Shown here piece by piece: positions 1 through 8,500 of a stretch of 13,007 nucleotides of DNA. The DNA is taken from the NCBI RefSeq assembly GCF_000003605.2, contig NW_003111976.1:82724-95730 (forward strand). The letters are read 5' to 3'. Below the pieces are notes generated by a model, which saw nothing but the letters and a program-made list of their open reading frames with translations, did not search any database and was not told the origin of the DNA. The number at the start of each line of letters is the position of its first letter. The first letter of the stretch is position 1. The stretch comes from Saccoglossus kowalevskii. Taxonomy: Eukaryota; Hemichordata; Enteropneusta; Harrimaniidae. Position numbers and translations under genes: made by a program.

Positions 1-790
1 CTAATAACTAAAGATAACCATGAGTAACAATCTTTATTAATTTTATTTAAACTTAAATTAACAACTAGCAGTCAGAGATAACCCTTAAAAACTATAAACA
101 ATCACGGTCAAGTAATTACATGTATAAGTAAACTTAGATAACCTCTGGTAAGTTGAGCCGCTGAGATAACCAGAGAAAGTAATCAGTGGTAACTAAACAA
201 GATTATTCAATTACTTTTGTTAGTAGTTCAATATTTTCATGCTCATTGTAGCAGATCACTCACATATCAACTATTTTAAACTCATTTTAAGGTAACAAAT
301 AATTCTTATATTTGATTACAAATAACTAGACTTATATTTTTAAAACTCAAATTGAAGACGAAAGGTGGCTTTTGGGTGGAGTGACAAATGCAAAGTCTGG
401 CATTTATTCTGGGTTGGTAAGTAATACCAAAATTGAATAGTAATACGTAATCATCCTTTCATAACATTGTTAATTGTATGTGTTCATTTTTTTGTAAGCC
501 ATGATTTCCCTTTATTTTATGAGCTGACAATAAAATTGAAGAAATAAGGCCAAATACTACTCAAAATTGAAGACAAAACTGGATTTTAATTTGTTCTGTT
601 TCAAGTTTTGGCATATAAATAAAATCCTTGGGTAACTATTTGGTAACAATTAAATTAAATTTAAAGCATGCAATAAAACAATCACACCAACATGCAGAAA
701 ACAAAGTCAGCTAAAGCTACAATGCAATGCAGTACAGAAATGCAAAAGAAAAAGATAAGACACCTTCACCACACCAACCAACAAACTTCA
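1..790. other. AT-rich DNA with no gene seen
   Basis: Either further intron or 3' untranslated and flanking sequence of the spectraplakin, depending on whether the exon at 791-870 ends the gene. No reading frame on either strand resembles a protein. The octamer AGATAACC occurs four times, at 12, 76, 136 and 164. The rest is AT-rich with no clear repeat. Confidence 0.6.
511..516 (-). promoter_or_regulatory. Possible polyadenylation signal AATAAA
   Basis: AATAAA on the minus strand, 275 bases past the candidate stop at 791. A second copy lies at 403-408 on the same strand. In AT-rich DNA such hexamers are common, so this only matters if the terminal exon at 791-870 is real. Confidence 0.2.
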
Positions 791-870
791 CTACTTCCGC
801 CACATGTGACTAAAATGCTCCTCGTCAACCGGAGACAGCAATTTTTTGGACCGGGCTTTACATTTATGTG
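791..870 (-). CDS. Candidate terminal exon of the spectraplakin, with stop codon
   Basis: On the minus strand a long pyrimidine tract (CTTTCTTTC...CTTTGTCTTCC) ends in CACTCTAG at 871-872. An exon starting at 870 has exactly the two bases needed to complete the phase-1 codon left by the exon at 2371 (giving Ala). It then encodes HKCKARSKKLLSPVDEEHFS plus HMWRK and a TAG stop at 793-791. Phase fit and acceptor strength favour a real 3' exon. Against it, I recognise no family motif, and a short open run can arise by chance. It may be an alternative C-terminus, with the usual Gly-Ser-Arg-rich tail encoded further left. Confidence 0.4.
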
Positions 871-944
871 CTAGAGTGCAATGGAAGACAAAGATGCATG
901 AAAGAAAGTCAACATATAGAGTAACAATCACGTCTGAATATTCC

Positions 945-2069
945 AAAGCTTGGACATAATTTGAAAATAAAATGACGACGAAATATTGCAAAGCTTGGAC
1001 GTAATTTGAAAGTAAAATGACGACGCAGTATTGCAAAGCTTGGACGTAATTTGAAAATAAAATGACAACGGAATATTGCAAAGCTTGGACGTAATTTGAA
1101 AGTAAAATGATGACAGAATATCGCAAAGCTTGGACATAATTTGAAAACAAAACGACGACGAAATATTGCAAAGCTTGGACATAATTTGAAAGTAAAATGA
1201 CATCGCAATATTGCAAAGCTTGGACGTAATTTGAAATCAAAATGACAACGTAATATTGCAAAGCTTGGACGTAATTTGAAAGTAAAATGACGACAGAATA
1301 TCGCAAAGCTTGGACATAATTTGAAAATAAAACGACGACGAAATATTGCAAAGCTTGGACATAATTTGAAAGTAAAATGACATCGCAATATTGCAAAGCT
1401 TGGACGTAATTTGAAAATAAAAAGACAACGGAATATTCCAAAGCTTGGACATAATTTGAAATCAAAATGACAATGTAATATTGCAAAGCTTGGACGTAAT
1501 TTGAAAATAAAATGACGACAGGATATCGCAAAGCATGGACATAATTTGAAAATAAAATGACGACAGGATATCGCAAAGCTTGAACATAATTTGAAAATAA
1601 AATGACGACAGGATATTGCAAAGCTTGGACATAATTTGAAAATAAAATGACGACAGGATATTGCAAAGCTTGGACATAATTTGAAAGTAAAATGACGATG
1701 AAATATTGCAAAGCTTGGATGTAATTTGAAAGAAAAAAGACGATGCAATATTGCAAAGCTTGGACGTAATTTGAAAGTAAAATGACGATGAAATATTGCA
1801 AAGCTTGGATGTAATTTGAAAGAAAAAAGACGATGCAATATTGCAAAGCTTGGACATAATTTGAAAATAAAATGACGACAGGATATTGCAAAGCTTGGAC
1901 GTAATTTGAAAATAAAATGACGACAGGATATCGCAAAGCTTGGACATAATTTGAAAATAAAATGACGACAGGATATCGCAAAGCTTGGACATAATTTGAA
2001 AATAAAATGACGACAGGATATTGCAAAGCTTGGACGTAATTTGAAAGTAAAATGACGATGAAATATTGC
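945..2069. repeat. 45-bp minisatellite, 25 copies, no indels
   Basis: The unit begins AAAGCTTGGACATAATTTGA and ends near ATATTGC; starts fall every 45 bases from 945 to 2025. A decayed 26th copy begins at 2070 and partial sequence precedes 945. Copies differ only by substitutions (for example ACATAAT/ACGTAAT, GAAAATAAAA/GAAAGTAAAA, GACGACAGG/GACGATGAA); length never varies. On the minus strand two frames are open through the whole array (432 and 413 codons), because the unit is a multiple of three and lacks stops on that strand. The third frame is interrupted where GAAATCAAAA creates TGA. The translations (15-residue units such as SNYVQALQYPVVILF) resemble no known protein. The array lies in the intron between exon 2371 and the candidate exon at 791, or in the last visible intron. 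Confidence 0.97.
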
Positions 2070-2254
2070 AAAGCTGGAAAATAATTCAAAAGTTAAAACT
2101 TGTGTGCTTTTCATATTGGAAGTAAAAAAATATAATAAAAGCCAAGACAAGTCTGGTATTTGGGGAATTTGTCATCAAAAGAAACTATAATGGGAAGCAA
2201 AAGATAAAGCTGTACACATCTACAAAAAAAATAAAGAACATTATAATGAAGCCT

Positions 2255-2336
2255 AACTGGTCAGAACCAGTCAGCTGTGAAGCTGAGAACTGGTCAGAAC
2301 CAGTCAGCTGTGAAGCTGAGAACTGGTCAGAACCAG
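2255..2336. repeat. 33-bp tandem repeat, 2.5 copies, with internal palindromes
   Basis: Copies at 2255-2287, 2288-2320 and a partial 2321-2336, essentially identical. Each starts AACTGGTCAGAACCAGT, in which ACTGGT and ACCAGT are inverted copies around CAGA. The final partial copy continues into GTTCTGAC, giving GTCAGAAC-CA-GTTCTGAC. The repeat lies 35 bases past the splice donor of the 2371 exon, in the intron. Confidence 0.95.
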
Positions 2337-2370
2337 TTCTGACTAGTACAAACTGAACTGGAAAACCTAC

Positions 2371-2536
2371 CAGCTGGACATTCTTTAGTATGATGTGTCT
2401 TAGTGATGACTGTACCATCAGGTCTTCGTTCTCGTGTTGTTTTGACACCGTCAGAACTGGTGGAACTTACAACAGATGGAACAGACATGGGTGACTGTCT
2501 TTGCCATGGGCGAGTTATATTCTTCTTTTCACGAAT
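2371..2536 (-). CDS. MACF1: Spectraplakin exon: C-terminal tail segment
   Basis: 55 codons plus one base, entered in phase 0 and left in phase 1. Acceptor GTTTTATAG, donor GCTG|GTAGGT. It begins [16 protein letters not shown], then [14 protein letters not shown], and ends [19 protein letters not shown]. The segment is basic and Ser/Thr-rich, as expected for the spectraplakin tail, and the frame stays open with correct phase. No SxIP-type EB1-binding motif is present here. Assignment rests on splice borders, phase and composition, not on a motif I can match residue by residue. Confidence 0.8.
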
Positions 2537-5500
2537 CTATAAAACAAAGGTGAACAAAAATAGTATTAGAATATATAATTTCTTTTCACCATCTCACTAA
2601 TTTGTGTTTACTATTCAAATCTTGAAATATGGCAGTCTTGCACTTTCATCAGACATGACACCCTAGAATTAAATGCTGTGGTAAAAGAAAAAATGAACTC
2701 AAAACACCATGGTCACCCACCTTCATAATAGGTCCGCTCATGCTTCGGGAGCTTCCGGTCGTACTGGAGCCAGATGTCGAGACTCCGGGACTCCTCGTCC
2801 TAAATGCTTGCATTGATTGGCTCACACCTTCTGCTAAGATGAAACGCTCACGTAGTTCAATGTTTGTTCGACCACGAGCTGCAGGGAAAGCAGACAAAAA
2901 TAGAAAGTTGGAACTACATGTATATTGGAATTATATTTGACATGTTTGCGCTGATTAGATATAAATATATCAGCAACACAGTCACAGAAAGTTGTTTTCA
3001 CACCGTAATAGATGGCAACAAAGACACCTTTCACTACAACTTTCATTTACAATATGCTAAATACTAGTAGCCAATGTTGAACTGCTTAGCATCGAAAATA
3101 TGAAAAAAACCATAATATATAATTTTGTTCCAAAAAGAATATTAAATTGATATTATAAGCTCTTATGACTGATATTATAGATGGCTTTTTCGAAAATTTA
3201 AAATAATTTTCTGAAATTAGTTAAGACAATTAATGTATATATATGCAGGAGTCAGAAGTCCTGGTAATGAAAGGTTCAACTTTTGTGGCTAAAGATGCAT
3301 ATTAACCATGTCAACGTCTAAATCGTCTTTTGCACATTACAATTTCTTAACAACTACTCAGAGAACAAAAGAAGAAAAATAAAGAACCGAAAATGGGTTA
3401 AAGGCCAGGCCAAGTACCACTAACTATCAAAAGTGGTGTACTTTTCCCATCATGCAAGCATACATAAACTGAAATGGTACATGTCTTGAGGGTGGCCAAA
3501 CATAACAGTTCATGTTGGTGGACTTTGAGTTAAAGACTGAATATGATGGGAACGGAATGATAGGCAATGAGGTTTTTGTACAGAGCAAAAATTAATTAAC
3601 TGTTTTTAGTCCATAACACCAAGCCAATTGAGTGTAGAAAGCATTTTTTGGACCAGTCTTCCACTGTGGAACTGTGAACAGCCTTATTTAGTTAAAATAT
3701 GAAGGGAAACAGGCTTGGTAGAAATATGTGTTCAGCAAACAATATAATAAATATTAGTTGATAACAAGACATGAATTCGACCATGATGTCATCAATTCAA
3801 TCTATGATGTCATCAATTAGGCAATTATGTCATCAATTAGGCAATGATGTCATCAATTAAGCAATGATGTCATCAATTCAACATATGATGTCATTACTTC
3901 AAGCCATGATGTCACTAAGTTGAATGAGATTGTGTGAGATTGAATGAGAAGAGTCTGAAGAGTGTTGTAGACATTTGACCCATGTACCTGCACCAATGAA
4001 ATACACAGAAATACTATGTACTCTAGAAAGATGAGAATATCTGAATTGGCTACAATTTGATTTTATTCAGTATTAAAGGAGCTTGATCGATGTGAAAAAT
4101 TGCACAACTAGTTTTCAGTTACTTGTTTTGAACATTTAGTGAACAAATCTAAAAAAAAATCATGTTGGTAAAAGTTATTATAAAACATCAATCCATGATT
4201 ATACATTGGAAGGTCTGTTGCTACAGGTAAATTCAACAAATAAATAAGCTCCCCTAAGTTCTCTGAAACAAATCAAAAGGCAGCCATATTCCTTCGACAC
4301 AAGCAATAACAAGACAAAAAGACCAGTTCCCAGTAACACTATCGCAAGTTCTATTCATATTTGAACCTATTACCTTCTTGTAAAATTCTTTTCCGGACTG
4401 AAGATACAGTGAAAATAAATAATAAATAAATAAATATTCAAAGTTTTTAAAAACATTTTCCCATTACCATTTTTCCCCTTCATGTTTTTCAAGCATTACC
4501 AATTGTTATGGTGTTCAGATTTGCCTCCATGCAAGTTAAAAATTATTATGAGGGCACTGTGCTGTGAAAACATGCTTTCAATAATGTGAAGGAATTTGGA
4601 AAACAAATTTTTTTTTATTTTTTGACAAAAACAAATGCGGCAATAAAGGCAGGCTTGACAGTGCTTCACTCATTTTTATTTGCAACTTTGAATTATAGTT
4701 TTTTAATTATTAATCACCAAATTACATAACCAGCTAACTGAATGAGATGATTTAAACATTTTTAATCATTTATTGCCAAGACATTTAGACAGTCACATGA
4801 TCAGAACATGAGAATCAGATGAATGTCATATGTTGATCACATGAATGTCACATGTTGATCACATGAATGTCAAACAACGGTCTGAGAAGCCTGACTCAAA
4901 AGTTCCAAAACTATAATGATTTTTTTTTTATGTAGATGAAACAGTGAAGTACAAGAATGCCAAAAAAATAGAAAACAGGACCACCCGTTAAAACCATCAA
5001 TGGAGAAGAGTGAATATTAAGAAAAAAACAGGTAAAATTAAATTAATGAAACTAAATAAACACATGGGTAAAACACAGAAAACATAATATAACAAAAATT
5101 TAAAATAATATACCTAAAGGAAAAAAAAAAGTGCAACTACATATTTTACCCTCAACCAAATATTTGTGTATGCTGTTACCTTCAGCGACATTGTACTTCC
5201 GCTCTGAACATAAATAAATAATTAAAATAAAAAAAAATTAATAAAAAAATACATGGGATAACGCCAATTCCAAAATTATTTTTTTGAGAATGCAATCAAC
5301 TTGGAAGTAAGATGGAAAAGCATCTTTTATTTATCTTTGATGGTAGTATTGTTTCAGTGAACAGTCAAAATCTGACTAAGAAACATTGAACTGCCAAAAA
5401 GATACAAACCTAGAAAAAAAATGTTTGCAGACACAAATAAAAATATGAAAGTTTGCAAGATGGGAATAAGGGGATGGGATAGAGATATAAAGAAAGCAGC

Positions 5501-8500
5501 CTACCTCTACATGGATCATTTTTCACCAAGAACTCGTCAAGTGCCATCCATCCTCCACCAACACGAACCATTACGGTACTTCGTAAAATACGCACCAATC
5601 GTAACCGTTGTGAATCGCCAAACTAGAAATGGGCAAAAACATGAATAAAGTAAGCAATGTCACACAAAAAACAGCAATAACAAGATCAACACTGTAGTAA
5701 TATAACTCCATCAAATCTTACTCTATTCAAGGATTATAGTGCAAAGGAAGCTTTTGGAGCAAAATGCAATTTATGCAAAAAAAATCCATAAGCAAACACC
5801 AGTGCAGTCTATCTTGTATATAACTCATTGAACACCTTTATTGTTCTGTACTTTTTTTTTTTATAATTTCTTTGTTAATTTTGAATCCAATTTCCTTTTA
5901 GCTACAGAAAATGATGCAATTTTTTTTTTTAAATGTGAACAAATCGACAAGTTTGTAATTGTGAAAAGTTACATTGGTGTTCAACGGGTTAACTATCTAC
6001 TCTACTAAAATTTCCCATTTTATTCAGATTTTCCATCTTCTGATACCAAAATTAATATACACATTGTCTAAAAATTAATTTATTTAATCATTTCATACTC
6101 CCTAGCTTGTACTTTATTGTGCTCATACTCCCTGTGTTGCATATCATTGTGCTCATACTCCCTCACTTGAACTTCATTGTGCTCCCTAGATTGTAGTTTA
6201 TTGTGCTCATACTCCCTAGCTTGTAATTGTTTGTGCTCTCTAGGTTGTACTTTATTTTGCTCATACTCCCTATGTTGCATATCATTGTGTTCATACTCCC
6301 TAGCTTGTACTTCATTGTGCTCGCTAGGTTGTAGTTTATTCTGCTCATACTCCCTAAGCTTGTAATTGTTTGTGCTCTCTAGGGTTGTACTTTATTTTGC
6401 TCATACTCCCTAGCTTGTACTTTATTGTGCTCATACTCCCTATGTTGCATATCATTGTGCTCATACTCCCTAGCTTGTACTTTATTGTGCTCCTTAGGTT
6501 GTAGTTATTCTGCTCATACTCCCTAGCTTGTAAATGTTTGCGCTCCCTAGGTTGTACTTTATTGTGTTTATACTCCCTTGGTTGTAAGTGTTTGTGCCCA
6601 TACTCCTTGGGTTGTACTTTATTTTGTACCCACTCTGTAGAAGTTGTGTTATTGTGTAATTGTACTGTGTTAATATTCCCTAGGTTGTAATTTTTTTATG
6701 TTACCGGTAATACTCCCTATGTTTTACTTTATTGTGTTCATACTCCCAAGGAGTTCAATTTGCCATAAAATTTGACAATTCCATGATAGCAAAAAAATAT
6801 AATGTGAAAATTCAAGTGTTTGTTTATTGTAAATCTGATAATAATATTCAAATATGCCAAGTGCAAAGTCTGTGTAGTAAACCTAATTGCTAGAAGTACT
6901 ATTTGGAGTAGATTCAGGCATATTGCCCCCCCCCCCCCCTCCCACCAGTGCTGGATTTCACATGGCTTATGAACCCAAATAGATATCATAGAATTATTTG
7001 GAAAATATAACTGAAAAAAAGTAAATTCAGCACTGCAGGATTGGTATTTCAGAAATCCGCTTGTAAATTGGCCAGTGATTATTTCTTTAAATAGAGAAAT
7101 AATTCTTTATTTTTTTTAGGGGGGGGGGGGATCTGTGAACAGGTGATGGTAAGAATTGCAGGGAATACCCCTTAGTTTTTGTAAAAATTTATAGGCTGGT
7201 AATAGCGACACATTTGTTCAAGCCATGTTGTCTTCCTTCACCATTTAACACCTCGGGAGGTTATCAAAGCATGCAATTTGGTTTGGTTTGTTAGTTCAGT
7301 GTTATTATTATATAAATAACTGTGCATAAGTTAACAGAGATGGAAAACCCGATATAATGGGATGCTGAAAACGCTGCTTATCACAAACAAAATTATTTCA
7401 ATCATTACATTAATGAAACTTATATAATAAGTGATGCTAATAAAAGCATATAAATATATACAAATAACAGAAACTTAATAATATAAATTAATAAAAGCAT
7501 GCACTTGAAATAATATGCAAACACTTAGCAGTCAATGTCAAGCAACACACTATGCAACCCATATCCGAACCACGAACCAGTCAGTAAAGGACCCGATAAA
7601 TTTTTTTTTTTTTTTTTTGAATTAACGTACTTGTCCAATTTGCACGTTTGGTGAGCTCATATCCTTGGTGTACATCATGTAAAATTGCTGTGATGAATGG
7701 CAGCAAAAAAGTGGGAGAAAGTATGTTTTTTTTTTAGTTTTTGCAAAAGCTTACGAATAATTTGAGAAAAGTCTCAATATAAGAAAACTTAAGAAGTACC
7801 CAAAGTGGAAAACCTGAGAAAGAAAGGCCAGTGGTCCAGAGGAGAGTTAAGTTACAAAGCAATGGTGTTAAGGAACAAGAGCAAGCATTATGGGTTTGTT
7901 TGGCATAAATTTGTGCAGGAGACACACCATGTGACTATCATGTGGGCACCATGTGACTGCCATTTAGGCATCAGGAGCCTGCCATGTGGGCTTCATGTTA
8001 AGTCATGTGGTGATCATGTGATAAGATGATGATGAAGACAACACAATGAACTTACATGAACGAGAAATGATAATGGAAAGTTGTAAGGGATACTCATTTG
8101 ATCGTAAATTTCTTCAATTGGTGTGCTGCATAACATCTGTTAGGGGCGGGGACGGTAAAGCGAGGAATGGATGATGGCAAAAACGGAATCGTAAGTACGA
8201 AGTGAGAAATAAAAGGGAGTGTTTTGGAAAGGGATGGAAGGAATAAAGGAAGTCCATGATTAAAAATCGTTTTTTTTTCTTCTGAGAAATAATAGGCAAA
8301 TAAATGACGAAGCTTTATGAAATTGAGATGGGGTTTTTGAGGTAGAACTTGCAGCATGGAGATAGCAATTTGCAATTAAAGCCAGACAGCTGTGTGTTTG
8401 ATGCAACTTACAAATAATATTATTAAACTGAAATGTTTATAAACAAATAAAGGTGCAAACAAAATGAAACAAGCATGGGTTCCTCATTTTTTTTAATTTG

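Larger units (their letters stand above)
871..2370 (-). other. Last intron (if the exon at 791-870 is used)
   Basis: A 1500-base interval after the donor at 2370. It contains the 33-bp repeat (2255-2336) and the 45-bp array. Apart from frames created by these repeats no coding signal is seen. The interval 2094-2254 is plain AT-rich sequence. Confidence 0.5.
2879..5504 (-). other. Intron of 2626 bases within the GAS2/tail junction
   Basis: No coding exon is supported on either strand. Visible content: a hairpin at 3412-3443, a 20/21-bp array at 3783-3915, an AAAT microsatellite at 4412-4436, an 11-bp array at 4796-4872 and several A- or T-runs. The remaining sequence is unstructured and AT-rich. 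Confidence 0.8.

Noticed and set aside
945-2069. CRISPR array
   Set aside because: Units are directly adjacent with no unique spacers, there are no cas genes, and the neighbouring gene is a spliced animal gene.
791-2150. 432- and 413-codon minus-strand reading frames as repeat-protein genes
   Set aside because: Both overlap in different frames and exist only because the 45-bp unit lacks stops on that strand. Substitutions change residues freely, there is no convincing start or known fold, and the region is intronic to or downstream of the spectraplakin.
2185-2448. Minus-strand frame with TGSDQFSASQL repeats as a coding exon
   Set aside because: It uses a different frame from the supported exon at 2371-2536 and its repeats are simply the 33-bp intronic repeat translated.
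2422-2500. SxIP EB1-binding motif in the tail exon
   Set aside because: The nearest sequence, PMSVPS, has Met rather than Ser/Thr three residues before the Pro and Val rather than Ile/Leu before it, so the motif is not met.
6080-6365. Short frames on both strands ([10 protein letters not shown]-like and [15 protein letters not shown]-like) as peptides
   Set aside because: They are translations of the 30/24-bp minisatellite, broken by indels, with no start context or splice support.
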